Shown: piece after piece, positions 50,972 to 60,928 of the stretch
Numbering within the stretch: the first letter of the stretch is position 1
Layout: each line of letters starts with the position of its first letter
Origin: Bacteroidales bacterium
Lineage (GTDB): Bacteria > Bacteroidota > Bacteroidia > Bacteroidales > Tenuifilaceae
Direction of reading: 5' to 3'
Assembly: GCA_003818205.1 (NCBI GenBank)
Contig: RPRQ01000002.1
Location: 62,001-126,000, forward strand
Length of the DNA: 64,000 bases
Notes under the pieces: generated by a model
Database searches by the model: none
What the model saw: only the letters and a program-made list of their open reading frames with translations
Told to the model about the DNA's origin: nothing
Made by a program: the position numbers and the translations under genes

Positions 50972-51736
50972 CTATTGCTTAATACTAAATAGCTCAAATA
51001 TTTTGATAAAATATTTTGAGTAAACATTTATTATATTGGTTTTTATGCCATTTTCGCCGCATGCTCGAATAATCTCATTGTTAAGAATAAGGTTACTTTT
51101 TAATGATCTGTTACTAACACCTCCTGTTCTCATAGTAACAAAAGGCATTTGTAAATATTTACTCTTTAATTTATTATTATGTAAGAAGCGGATTAACAGC
51201 TCATAATCGGCACCAATAATATAGGTTTCTTTATAATAACCAATTTTCTCAAAAAAAGTTCGTTTTACATAAAAACTTGGATGTGCAGGCATGAACCCGT
51301 ATTTAAACTTTTTAGGGTTGAAGTTTTTAGATGAATAGTATCGAACAACTTTTTGTAAATCATTAGGTTTCACAAACTGAACATCTCCATACAATGCATC
51401 TATATCACTTTTATTGAATTCATCTACAATTTTTTGAATTACTTCTGTACTATTGAAGAAATCATCTGAGTTTAAAATTCCAACAATATCACCTGTCGCA
51501 ATTCTAATCCCTTTATTCATTGCATTGTAAATTCCCTTATCTGGTTCAGAAATGAATTTACTTATTTTTTCTCCATATGATGATACTATATCGACGGTTC
51601 CATCTTTAGATGCTCCATCAATAATAATAAATTCAATATTATTATAGGTTTGGTTGATGACCGATTCAATAGTCCCCTTTATTGTACTGGCACTATTATA
51701 ACAAGCTGTAATGATAGATACTTTCAATTTGATCAA
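50972..51736 (-). CDS. Glycosyltransferase family 2
   Basis: 254 residues, GT-A fold. 'VSIITACYNSASTIKGTIESV' is the nucleotide-sugar-binding start; 'IIDGASKDGT', 'ISEPDKGIYNAMNKGI' and the metal-binding 'LNSDD' motif follow. WcaA/WbbD-like family that uses an inverting mechanism. Cytosolic, adds one sugar to the lipid-linked unit. 1 bp before the epimerase gene. Confidence 0.93.
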   Translation of the reverse strand: MIKLKVSIITACYNSASTIKGTIESVINQTYNNIEFIIIDGASKDGTVDIVSSYGEKISKFISEPDKGIYNAMNKGIRIATGDIVGILNSDDFFNSTEVIQKIVDEFNKSDIDALYGDVQFVKPNDLQKVVRYYSSKNFNPKKFKYGFMPAHPSFYVKRTFFEKIGYYKETYIIGADYELLIRFLHNNKLKSKYLQMPFVTMRTGGVSNRSLKSNLILNNEIIRACGENGIKTNIINVYSKYFIKIFELFSIKQ

Positions 51737-51797
51737 GAATTCTTATGATGAAAATATAAATGTGTTTATATTTAATTTTTTTCACTACAACAATGTT

Positions 51798-52847
51798 CTA
51801 AGCGAAGATATTACTTATCTTCTCGTTGAATATCTTGTTTGAAAAACTGTTTAAGTATGAGTTGTACAACCTGCGACCGAGTTCAGGTTTGTTAAGAAAA
51901 CGATCAAAATTTAAAATGCTGATTTTTAGTGCCTCAATTTCCATTGGCTTTACTAAGAAAGGATAATCATTTCCAAGCATATTAGGAATATCACCAACTT
52001 GTGTGGCGATTATTGGAACGCCTAACGACATTGCCTCCAGAATAACAAGTGGTTGTCCTTCGTTCCACGATGGTAGGATGAAGCAATCATTTTCTTTTAA
52101 TTTTTTGTCTAAATCAGATCGAGAAATTGCCTGTTCAAGGGAAATGTTTTTTGTTTTTTTATTATTCAAGTCATCAAAAAATATCGTATCATAAATATTC
52201 CCATAAATTGTTAGGTGAAAATCTTTCAGTTCATCATTTCTGAATGAATCTACAAGTTCTCCAATACCTTTACTCCTTATGTAATTTGAAATACATAGGA
52301 ATTTTCGATTATAGATTCGATCGGAATCAATAAAAGTTCTTTCGATTGAAGAGGTGTTCCTAAGTAATGTTACTTTTACCTTGGAATTCAACCTTTTTAC
52401 GTCATCGATATAGATTTCGGAGAGCACAATTATCTCATCGATAAATTTTAAACAGAACCTTAATAAAAGTTTATTTGAATTCGATTTATCAGAAAATACT
52501 CTCAAATCTCCTCTGTGGAGATGGCTTATTAATTTTGTTTTTAAGGAAATCAACCTTATCAAAGGCAATAGAAATGAAAGTTTTATCAAGCCGAAACGTG
52601 ATAGGGGAAAGTTAAAGTAAAGAATTCTACATTTCTTTGAAATAATAGTTTTGAAAAGTTTTAAAGCCAATGCTAGGTAAAGAATAATTTTTCTCATCAA
52701 TGAGTATTGCCAAACTGATTCGTCTATTTTTATAATTGATTTGCCCTGTTGAAGTAGTGTCTTTTCAACCATGGCGTTAACCATACTTATTCCAGTTTGT
52801 GTCTTTGGTGGAAAATCTCCCCAAATTACAACATCAACTCTCCTCAC
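51798..52847 (-). CDS. Glycosyltransferase family 4
   Basis: 349 residues, GT-B fold. C-terminal half has 'FLCISNYIRSKGIGELVDSF' and the GT4 donor-site motif 'ILPSWNEGQPLVILEAMSLGVPIIAT' (segment NEGQPLVILEAMSLGVPII), with the E-x7-E retaining pattern. Start overlaps the stop of the upstream deacetylase gene by 4 bp (ATGA), so the two are coupled. Confidence 0.92.
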   Translation of the reverse strand: MRRVDVVIWGDFPPKTQTGISMVNAMVEKTLLQQGKSIIKIDESVWQYSLMRKIILYLALALKLFKTIISKKCRILYFNFPLSRFGLIKLSFLLPLIRLISLKTKLISHLHRGDLRVFSDKSNSNKLLLRFCLKFIDEIIVLSEIYIDDVKRLNSKVKVTLLRNTSSIERTFIDSDRIYNRKFLCISNYIRSKGIGELVDSFRNDELKDFHLTIYGNIYDTIFFDDLNNKKTKNISLEQAISRSDLDKKLKENDCFILPSWNEGQPLVILEAMSLGVPIIATQVGDIPNMLGNDYPFLVKPMEIEALKISILNFDRFLNKPELGRRLYNSYLNSFSNKIFNEKISNIFA

Positions 52848-53626
52848 AATTTCTTTCTTTTCAGAAAATATAATACGTGATTAACTGGCCAGTCGCATTC
52901 AAAATGCCTACGGTTAATCACTCTGCCGTTGAACGAAAAGTAATTACGGAAATCACTTTGACTGTATACGAAAGGGAAATTTTCCTTGGCGACAACCACT
53001 CCAAGTTCAGAAATATCCTCAATTCTGCCAAAAGGAAATGCAAAGTGGTTGCACGACTTATTAGTCTTTAATTCAATTATATCTTTACTCCCCTTGATTT
53101 GAAGTTCAAGTTCATTTCTATTATCTATACTAAGATTAATATGATCTAATGTGTGAGCACCTATAGTATGCCCTTCTATTGATAATTTCTGTATTTGCTC
53201 CCAACTCATCGGTGCTTTATTCGCTTTCACAACATTTGTTGTGAAGTTTGATCGATACAATTCATTCCCATCAACGAAATTGGGATTAATGAAAAATGCA
53301 GCCTTAATATTGTACAGATCAAGGATAGGTTTAATTTTTGTAAAGCATTCTTCAAAACCATCATCAAAAGAGAATGAAACCAAACATTTATCCTTAGGGA
53401 TTCTTTTCTGATTAATTAGATCTACTGCCTGTTCAAAATCAACAAATTCAATTCCTGAAGATTTGATCTTTTCAAGCAAATGAGCGAAAACTTCTTTTGC
53501 TACATTATCGTCCCTGCTAATATAATGACCGTTTAGAATATGAATCCCTGGCTTAGGATGAACATTAATACTTAACAAATTAATTGTTATGTGCCTAATC
53601 CAACCTTGAAATGATAAATAATTCAC
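52844..53626 (-). CDS. Polysaccharide deacetylase (NodB/CE4 family)
   Basis: 260 residues. CE4 motifs: 'SFSFDDGFEEC' (motif 1, metal and base Asp pair) and 'IGAHTLDHINLS' (motif 2, His-x-x-x-His metal ligands), later 'FAFPFG' (motif 3). Removes N-acetyl groups from a hexosamine. It has no signal peptide, so it may act on a cytosolic lipid-linked precursor, which would alter the charge of the glycan. Overlaps the following GT4 gene by 4 bp. Confidence 0.9.
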   Translation of the reverse strand: MNYLSFQGWIRHITINLLSINVHPKPGIHILNGHYISRDDNVAKEVFAHLLEKIKSSGIEFVDFEQAVDLINQKRIPKDKCLVSFSFDDGFEECFTKIKPILDLYNIKAAFFINPNFVDGNELYRSNFTTNVVKANKAPMSWEQIQKLSIEGHTIGAHTLDHINLSIDNRNELELQIKGSKDIIELKTNKSCNHFAFPFGRIEDISELGVVVAKENFPFVYSQSDFRNYFSFNGRVINRRHFECDWPVNHVLYFLKRKKL

Positions 53627-53668
53627 TTGTACTTTATTTCTTTGTTACGAAGAACTTCTAAGATCTGC

Positions 53669-54895
53669 TTAATCTTTCAAATCTAGTTCAGTTGTTATTA
53701 TCTCGATAATTTGCATACATCTACTTTCCACGTTATGGGTTGTTAGCGTGCGATTCTGTCCCGCCTGAGCAATTCTTTTTCGTTCAGACTCATTCTCTAA
53801 TAACCATTTTGCCTTATTTATACAATCCTCACTATTAGTATAAGTAACAACCTCTTTATTAGAAACAAATAAGTCTTTCATGTTTGCTTTCTCATCTGTA
53901 AGTAAACAGCAGCCTATCCCTGTGGCTTCAAATAATCGAACATTTCCTGCATAATTTCCTGCAACCTCTCCATGAGTATTTAAAACGATATCTGAACTCT
54001 TCAGAATATTATACATATCTATTCCAAAAACTGGCTTGAGTAAAGATTTCTTCAGGTGCTTTGAATATTTTTTAATTGGGCTCTTTCCATAATTCTCATA
54101 CTTTCGAAATATGGAAAGTTTACTTAAAATATTACCTAATCCAAAAGTGTTGAAAAGTTTGTATGTATAATAGAAAACTTGCTTTGACCTAATCTTGCAT
54201 GTTGATTCAACATTACCATATATTGTAAGGTCTATATCTCGCATTAAGATCTCTTCTATAAGTTCGATTCTTTGTTTGTGATAACCACTCCCTGTAAATA
54301 GAGAGCCTAAAAAAACAAATCTGATTCTTGGAGATGAAATAGCAGTTGAAAGTTGATTTAAAATTAAAGCATCGAAAGCATGATACACTAAATATGTTTT
54401 TATCCCCCGGTTCTCAAAGTCTAATTTAAGTCCAGATGTACATGTAATAACAAAATCTAAACCTTTTAAGCCTTCTACTATTCGATCTGTATATGGTGCA
54501 CAATGATTAGCGAAAACAACTTTAATAGATGGCACTTTAGACCTAATATTATCAATCCAATCCTTATCAAGATAATTAACATCATCAATCCATAAAACAT
54601 CAGGGTTTTGCCATTGAATCTGTTTTGAAATTGCTTCTTTACTGTTTTTAAAGGCTATCTTATTTTCTTTGCACCATTTCTTAAGTAGAATGAGATCATT
54701 ATCAAAAACGCAAAAAGTATTAACTCCCAAACCAGCTAATGTCTTAGTATAGGTTGGAACCATTTCTGAGGAATCTTTTTTGATAAAATTTAAATGATCA
54801 TCAAAAGAAGAATTCTTTAAAAAAGAATTCTTCTTGTAACAATTTATTATATAATCGTTATATAAAGAGCTAATTATAAATATTTTCAGATTCAT
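53669..54895 (-). CDS. Glycosyltransferase, CgeB/Glyco_trans_1-like
   Basis: 408 residues, GT-B-like. The C-terminal 'NTHGEVAGNYAGNVRLFEATGIGCCLLTDEKANMKDLF' (segment NVRLFEATGIGCCLLTD) is the donor-binding signature of the CgeB-like 'Glyco_trans_1_2' group, which is typical of spore-coat and O-antigen loci. The N-terminal half is divergent. The acceptor cannot be told. Confidence 0.75.
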   Translation of the reverse strand: MNLKIFIISSLYNDYIINCYKKNSFLKNSSFDDHLNFIKKDSSEMVPTYTKTLAGLGVNTFCVFDNDLILLKKWCKENKIAFKNSKEAISKQIQWQNPDVLWIDDVNYLDKDWIDNIRSKVPSIKVVFANHCAPYTDRIVEGLKGLDFVITCTSGLKLDFENRGIKTYLVYHAFDALILNQLSTAISSPRIRFVFLGSLFTGSGYHKQRIELIEEILMRDIDLTIYGNVESTCKIRSKQVFYYTYKLFNTFGLGNILSKLSIFRKYENYGKSPIKKYSKHLKKSLLKPVFGIDMYNILKSSDIVLNTHGEVAGNYAGNVRLFEATGIGCCLLTDEKANMKDLFVSNKEVVTYTNSEDCINKAKWLLENESERKRIAQAGQNRTLTTHNVESRCMQIIEIITTELDLKD

Positions 54896-54946
54896 TTTTC
54901 ATTAACTTGTTTCTGTAAATCCCAGAAGAAACCGAGATATTCTAAC

Positions 54947-56245
54947 TTATAGATAGTTTAACTTAATCTCTTTTTCATATTGTTTTATCATAAATAGTAT
55001 GATTACAGTTGCAACTGTATAGCATGTAACTTCAATAAGAACATACATCCTAATAAAATCTAAAAATGGTAAATATTTAAAGAATAGTAAAGATAGTATT
55101 GATGCAAAGTAAGCTACTTGCCAAACGCTATAAATTTTAATTCTCCTCATAGCAATGAATAAACTACTGAATGAGGAGACAAAAAAGTTTAAAGCATATG
55201 ACCAAACGAGGATTCTGGATATCTCTCCAGAGAACCCCCATATATTTCCGAAAATAAATTTAAATATACCGATTCCAAAAAAGGAGATTATTAACACTTC
55301 AAATACGCAAATTAATGTAACAATGTATAGTATAGGCTTTATATCACCTAGAAAACTCTTTTTATCCTGAAATTTAACGGATACTTGCTGCAACAATACG
55401 CTTGATACCGATGATGCTACTAAAGCTAAGGGAATTGAGAGTAAAAGTTTTGAAAGATCGAAATACCCAGTAAACTCTGCTGAGTAAAACCTATTAATAA
55501 GAATTGCTGGTAGCAGAAAACTACAAGCACTCATAAAGCCAGGGATTAAACTGTATTTTGGAAACTCCGAATATTTTTTAAAAACATATTTTATTTTTTC
55601 GTAACTGACTTTTTTGACTGAAAAATCATTTTTTCTAGCTTGAATTACAACAGTAACTATATTAGACAATTGACCGATTATATCACCAATAACTAAACCT
55701 TTAATGTTTTTTAAAAAGGCTAAAATTACTTGAGCGAGACCCTCAAAACTCCTACGAACAAACTTGTTTAAAGAAATCGAAACAAATGCTTTTTTTCTAA
55801 TAAGCCAATAGTTGAAACTTTGAAAAGTGTTTATCAGAAAAGTGCCTAAAGGGATAAAATATAGAATATTTGAGAATTTATTTGGAATGTTAAATAATAG
55901 TAGTAATCCATCATTAAATAATAATACTATAACCAATAATAGTAGACTAAAAAGAGAATTTAATATCAATGATAATACTACAAGGTTTAGTGACTCATTA
56001 TCCTTTTTCGGTAATACTATAGCCTGTTCATACTTAAGCGAAGAAACAATGATTAATATACCGACAATACTTGAATACACAGAAAACGCACCAAAAGACT
56101 CTGGAGTGAAATATCTTCTAAGGAAAGGTTGAAGAAAGATAGGAACTAATTGCGCAATGACAGTCCCAGAGATTAGGACAGAAGTATTTCTTAGCAGCTC
56201 AGAATTAAGAAAATGGGTTATAAATAATTTATATCTATTTCTCAA
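54947..56245 (-). CDS. Oligosaccharide-unit flippase, Wzx/MATE-like
   Basis: 432 residues with about 12 membrane helices, basic loops and the 'NTSVLISGTVIAQLVPIFLQPFLRRYFTPESFGAFSVY' N-terminal arrangement (segment TPESFGAFSVYSSIVGI) of the polysaccharide transport (PST) family. Moves the undecaprenyl-linked repeat unit across the inner membrane. Its presence with two Wzy/WaaL-type proteins and a Wzz-like protein indicates a Wzy-dependent pathway. Confidence 0.9.
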   Translation of the reverse strand: MRNRYKLFITHFLNSELLRNTSVLISGTVIAQLVPIFLQPFLRRYFTPESFGAFSVYSSIVGILIIVSSLKYEQAIVLPKKDNESLNLVVLSLILNSLFSLLLLVIVLLFNDGLLLLFNIPNKFSNILYFIPLGTFLINTFQSFNYWLIRKKAFVSISLNKFVRRSFEGLAQVILAFLKNIKGLVIGDIIGQLSNIVTVVIQARKNDFSVKKVSYEKIKYVFKKYSEFPKYSLIPGFMSACSFLLPAILINRFYSAEFTGYFDLSKLLLSIPLALVASSVSSVLLQQVSVKFQDKKSFLGDIKPILYIVTLICVFEVLIISFFGIGIFKFIFGNIWGFSGEISRILVWSYALNFFVSSFSSLFIAMRRIKIYSVWQVAYFASILSLLFFKYLPFLDFIRMYVLIEVTCYTVATVIILFMIKQYEKEIKLNYL

Positions 56246-56299
56246 TTAACAGTTTGGATAAAGTTATAGCAAAGTTTCCTTTATTTTCAATTTAACAAA

Positions 56300-57286
56300 C
56301 TACTTAAATGGAACTCTTCTATCAACATATTTGGTAATAATATATAAGAATAGAATACTTAAAATATAAAGAGGAATCTGAAGTATTTTAAATTCTCTAT
56401 AAGTGAAAATCATTGCAATTATGATTAAATTAATGACAATCAGATATATGTCAACTTTTAAGTGAGAAAATCCTGCAAGAACAATCCTTTGGTAAGCATG
56501 TTTACGATGTGCTTGGCTTAACTTCTCTCTGTTTCTCCATCTTCTGTAAAGAGTAAAAGTTGCATCAAACCAAAAGGGAGATGAAAGCATTATCCAGTTT
56601 AGAATCGAGAATTTATAACTATTGTGAAAATAGATTCCTAATACAATCAGTATAAAGCCAAGTTGAGTACTTCCAATATCCCCCATGAATATCTTTGCTT
56701 TAGGCCAATTCCAAAATAAAAACCCCCCGACGCAAGCGATCAATAGGACATTAATAATATTACCTGAAAAATAGAATAAAATAATGCTAATAACTATTGC
56801 CTCAATAGAGGCAAAGCCATCAACACCATCCATAAAGTTAAACAGGTTTATAAACCAGACCATCCCAACAATTGCAAAAGGATAAATAAGCAGTGGGTAG
56901 TTAATCTCAATACTAGGGATTATTAAGGGTCTTAAGTTTCCTAAAAATATAAATGCGCCAGTTGCGGTAATAAAATGAATAAATAAACGTACTGCAGGTT
57001 TAATTTCAATAACATCATCAACTAGACTGACAATAGCTAAAAGAATTCCACTTAGTAATGCAAAGTACAGCTTACTTTCAATTGCATTTAACCAAAACAG
57101 CACTGAAATTCCTAAGTACCAAGAAATAACAATTGCTACCCCCCCAACTCTTGGAGTTGGAACTTCATGTAAACTTCTCTCATTAGGTATATCAATTATT
57201 CTATGCCTAAGGGCAATATTTCGAGTGAGGAATGTTAAAAGGTAAGATATAACTCCTGAGAAAACAACTAATAATATACTACTCAT
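56300..57286 (-). CDS. Undecaprenyl-phosphate sugar-1-phosphate transferase (WecA/WbpL/MraY family)
   Basis: 328 residues with about ten membrane helices. Family motifs: 'DIPNERSLHEVPTPRVGGVAI' (segment NERSLHEVPTPRVGG), the Mg-binding 'SLVDDVIEIKP', 'LFNFMDGVDGFA', 'IFMGDIGSTQLGF' and a basic 'HRKHAYQR' loop. It starts the glycan by moving HexNAc-1-P from UDP-HexNAc onto undecaprenyl phosphate. WbpL-like length and the presence of WbpM- and WbpV-like genes suggest QuiNAc or FucNAc as first sugar (inference). Confidence 0.92.
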   Translation of the reverse strand: MSSILLVVFSGVISYLLTFLTRNIALRHRIIDIPNERSLHEVPTPRVGGVAIVISWYLGISVLFWLNAIESKLYFALLSGILLAIVSLVDDVIEIKPAVRLFIHFITATGAFIFLGNLRPLIIPSIEINYPLLIYPFAIVGMVWFINLFNFMDGVDGFASIEAIVISIILFYFSGNIINVLLIACVGGFLFWNWPKAKIFMGDIGSTQLGFILIVLGIYFHNSYKFSILNWIMLSSPFWFDATFTLYRRWRNREKLSQAHRKHAYQRIVLAGFSHLKVDIYLIVINLIIIAMIFTYREFKILQIPLYILSILFLYIITKYVDRRVPFK

Positions 57287-57632
57287 CTATCATAAATTAT
57301 CCTATGTAAATATTTTTTCCAACTTTGAACGACCAATGGAAGGAGTTAACCTATGAGTTTATTAAACGTTAAACTATCATCCTTGTAAACTACCATTAGA
57401 TCATAACTTTAAATCTTGTATAATTAATTTTGAATATTGTAATATCTATTTAGTAACATTAAAATTTAAACCTCGACCTTTTTTTGCGAATATTGCAGTA
57501 TCTATTATGAATTAAACTTTGAATCTTGTATAGTTGTTTTTGAGTATTTTAACAAATATGAAACAAAATTTAATTTTGATTCTTTAAAGTTAAACATTGT
57601 ATCTTATGAATTGATTTTTTGTCTTTTATCCT
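57287..57632. other. AT-rich intergenic region with short direct repeats
   Basis: AATCTTGTATA occurs at 57412-57422 and 57522-57532; GAATATTGTAATATCTATT (57432-57450) recurs with two changes at 57488-57506. No gene, no clear promoter. Confidence 0.55.
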
Positions 57633-60599
57633 TTAATCATTATAGGTACTTAAATGAAAAAAATGTATAAAATATGGTATTATAGTTAACACTCCAAGAA
57701 TGGCAGGATCGAAAGGAGAGTTAGCGCTAAAAAAAGCATAAATAAAAGCAATACTGAAGGATACTCCTAAGGAACAATATTCTTTTCTATAGAGCCAGTA
57801 ATAGTATATTGCCTTATATAAAAACCAAATGTAAGTCAACAGACCAAGAATACCTGAATATAATAAAACCGATAGGAAAGGATTGTGAGGATAATCAAAT
57901 TCCGTTTTCTCCCATGAGTTACGAAATTTTTCTGCGAACTTACGAGTATATTCAGTACCTCCACCAAAAATTCTTTTCCACCAACTGTACTCATAATTAT
58001 AAAGATAAATAGCATATCGCCAGTATTCTAACCTTGGACCAGCAAAATGGTCATCTATCACTTCACGTTCAAAAACAGGAGCGCTTTGTACACTACTTTT
58101 ATTAGAAGAATCTGGATAAAAATAAAGATATTTATTGAAAATATTCTTATTAAATAAGGTTACTTTATCAATTTTAGGGATAGAACTTTTATTAACTTTA
58201 TTATAACCTATTATTTTATTTTTTGGTTTTATCACTTTTAATTCTGGATAAGCAAATGTTACATATCCCTTGAGATTACTAAAATCTTTAACACCATTTT
58301 GAGAGACAAAAAAAAGACCTGATACAATACCATCACTCTTTACTAAACCTTTTAAACTAAGTTTGACCCATTTCCCTTTATTCTTTAAATTATAATGATT
58401 TATTAAATTACTATTATCTATCCCTTTAAGCTCAAGACTTACAGTATTCCCATTAAAATTTTCAGACACGTAACAATTAATTGAAGAAAGTACAGAATCT
58501 CCGGATTCAACTCGAACATAATTAAACTCGTTTATTAAATAAAAGAAATTACTCCATATTTTCCCTTCAGCGTTTTTATCAAAACGACAACCTATTGTAC
58601 CCTCAGGAACTATTACAGAATTATAACCGACAACAGGAAAATCTTCTTTGAATTTAATAGAGACATAGGTTTTAGGGACTTTAGGATCAAATATTGGGGC
58701 TTCAAATTTAGGTTGAGCAAAAATAACATAACCTATTAATTTTGATAAATTCTTATAATCTGGTAAATCAAAGTATGTCATGACATAGCATTCCTCATTT
58801 TTTTCACAGAAATTATTAATAACTAATTCTTGCCAAGTTCCTTTATTATTCAAATCATAAGAGGATTCTCTTTCTCCATTAACATTTCCTTTTATTTCCA
58901 ATTTAACATTTTTACCGTTAAAATCTTTAGAGACAAAAACAAGTATTGATGATTTATAAGGTTTATCTATTTCAGTTCGAAACTTTCGTAATACCATCGG
59001 TGAATAAACTAAACTTCCCCATAATCTAAACTGACTTTCCTTGTCAATTTTGCAACCAATTGATGTTAAATGATTTTTTTTACTTCCGTCACCAAATACA
59101 ATGCATGTGTCAGTGCAATTAGTACCAGCCCATGATATTGGAATATCTGAACTGTAATCAATCAATTTAATTTCAGGATACGCAAAAAGAACATAACCTT
59201 GCAATTTATCTTTAATATTTTTTAGTTTTTTCAATACACCAAACTCAACCCAGGACTTATTATTAAAAACGCTAAAAGAAATATATTGCTTTTGCCATTC
59301 TCCTTTTGCACTTAAATTGTAATCACTTTTTGTAAAGCCAAAACTATTATCACCAGAATTTAGATATACTTCATCACCATTAAAATCATCTGAAACATAA
59401 ATATAAACTGATACAATATTACGTTTGTCTTTAATAGGGTAAAAATGTGAGAATTGCGAGACAAAATATAATGTGCTATCACTTTTCAGAAATGAGCTAC
59501 TATCTATCTTCATCGAAACCGCTGAATCTGGAACAATTGTAAAATTTTCACCTTCAATTTTGTTAATTAGAGAATAATTCCCTTTTGCCCATCCACTATA
59601 AGGGTATCGCGAATCGAAATTTGATTCCCATATCAAACTGTCAACCTTAGAAACATCTGTATTCCCTTTAAGAATTGTTCCGCCAGCTTCTATTAAATTA
59701 TTAAGAAATAAACTAACTTCATTTTTATTAAAAGATGAATTTGCTAACCAGCGTTTCCTTTCAAATGAATTATGAATAATAAAAATGAATATTAATATAA
59801 AAACACTTAAAATATTTACAATAACTAGACCAATCGTATTTTGACGAAAGTATTTAAAGTGTAATTTTTTAAATAAAAATGAAAAAAACCAAAATAAAAA
59901 GAAAATTAATTCTAAAGAAGAAGCAATAATTATACCTCTTCGTGAAGTGGATAGAAAAACACTTATACTAAGACAAAATATTGCAAATTGCAATAGAATA
60001 CGATATGCAATTTTTAATTTCTTAAATAAATTAGGGATTGAAAATACAATGGCAATGATACATGCTAATGAAAAAAAATTATGATCAATTGAAAGTGAAG
60101 TACCTTGAGGGTAACCAAGTCCTGTTACTTCCAAAAATTGAAACTTTATACCATTGAAAAGAAATAGTAATTTACAAATTCCCAAAAAAGCAATAAAACT
60201 AATAAATATTAAAGCAAATATTTGTAGTTTTTTTAAAGAATCATAAAATAATATTTTACAATTTACATGTAAAAGTAATAATGAAAATATAAATGTAATT
60301 ACAAGAACGTTATTAATGAAATCCTTAAACAATCCAATTTCAAAATTAAATGAAGTTATAACTGAAATAATATAAAAAAATGACGTCAAAAAAAAAGGAG
60401 AAAAAATACTAAAATTTGAAAATTTGAATGACATAAATTTATAACTATGATAAAGCATAAATAATGAAAAAATAAAAAAGAAAAACACACTGGGAAAGAG
60501 TAAAAACTTTAAATACTGAGGAATAGTAAGTCTCAATAGAAATAATAAAAGTATAATTGATATACAATATTTGATAATTATGTTATTTTTATTAAACAT
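57633..60599 (-). CDS. O-antigen polymerase/ligase with three tandem modules in its periplasmic loop
   Basis: 988 residues, more than twice the usual size. Residues about 1-290 hold eight or nine membrane helices with 'STSRRGIIIASSLE', as in WaaL/Wzy proteins; residues about 850-985 give the family's active loop ('PRLEYWRYAIYLYNYEYSW', 'IFGGGTEYT', 'DYPHNPFLSVLLYSGILGLL') and the last helices. Between them are three modules of about 155 residues each, marked by 'YVSDDFNGDEV', 'FVSKDFNGKNV' and 'YVSENFNGNTV' near residues 403, 558 and 713, each followed by 'KGEWQK/KGTWQE/KGKWVK' and 'GYVLFAYP/GYVIFAQP/GYVTFAYP'. They look like beta-sandwich carbohydrate-binding modules. Strongly AT-rich. Confidence 0.8.
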   Translation of the reverse strand: MFNKNNIIIKYCISIILLLFLLRLTIPQYLKFLLFPSVFFFFIFSLFMLYHSYKFMSFKFSNFSIFSPFFLTSFFYIISVITSFNFEIGLFKDFINNVLVITFIFSLLLLHVNCKILFYDSLKKLQIFALIFISFIAFLGICKLLFLFNGIKFQFLEVTGLGYPQGTSLSIDHNFFSLACIIAIVFSIPNLFKKLKIAYRILLQFAIFCLSISVFLSTSRRGIIIASSLELIFFLFWFFSFLFKKLHFKYFRQNTIGLVIVNILSVFILIFIFIIHNSFERKRWLANSSFNKNEVSLFLNNLIEAGGTILKGNTDVSKVDSLIWESNFDSRYPYSGWAKGNYSLINKIEGENFTIVPDSAVSMKIDSSSFLKSDSTLYFVSQFSHFYPIKDKRNIVSVYIYVSDDFNGDEVYLNSGDNSFGFTKSDYNLSAKGEWQKQYISFSVFNNKSWVEFGVLKKLKNIKDKLQGYVLFAYPEIKLIDYSSDIPISWAGTNCTDTCIVFGDGSKKNHLTSIGCKIDKESQFRLWGSLVYSPMVLRKFRTEIDKPYKSSILVFVSKDFNGKNVKLEIKGNVNGERESSYDLNNKGTWQELVINNFCEKNEECYVMTYFDLPDYKNLSKLIGYVIFAQPKFEAPIFDPKVPKTYVSIKFKEDFPVVGYNSVIVPEGTIGCRFDKNAEGKIWSNFFYLINEFNYVRVESGDSVLSSINCYVSENFNGNTVSLELKGIDNSNLINHYNLKNKGKWVKLSLKGLVKSDGIVSGLFFVSQNGVKDFSNLKGYVTFAYPELKVIKPKNKIIGYNKVNKSSIPKIDKVTLFNKNIFNKYLYFYPDSSNKSSVQSAPVFEREVIDDHFAGPRLEYWRYAIYLYNYEYSWWKRIFGGGTEYTRKFAEKFRNSWEKTEFDYPHNPFLSVLLYSGILGLLTYIWFLYKAIYYYWLYRKEYCSLGVSFSIAFIYAFFSANSPFDPAILGVLTIIPYFIHFFHLSTYND

Positions 60600-60928
60600 A
60601 AGTTAGGTTATATCTTTTATAAAAGTTAAAGTAATAAAAATGTAAAGAATTCAACTTTCGAGAAGGTGAAGTTGGACTATGAGTTAATATGGTTAAAAGT
60701 GGAATGATCATTGCTATTTCTTATATTCCTTCTTATTCTTTTTTGATATGCGAAACAATAAGTATTTCCTAATAATCAGAAGGCACTTAAACATTATCCT
60801 TTAAACTATATGTGATTATAAAAAAAAAATATTCATCCAAATAGGATAACGGCAGATAACTTAATTGATGATTTATCCTATGTAATTTATGTAAAATGGG
60901 AAATACAAACTTAGGTTATTCAAATAGA
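60600..60928. other. AT-rich intergenic region
   Basis: Only a small hairpin CAACTT/AAGTTG (60652-60674) is visible. No gene supported. Confidence 0.45.

Noticed and set aside
55827-56132. 101-codon + strand frame inside the flippase gene
   Set aside because: Antisense of membrane helices; no independent support.
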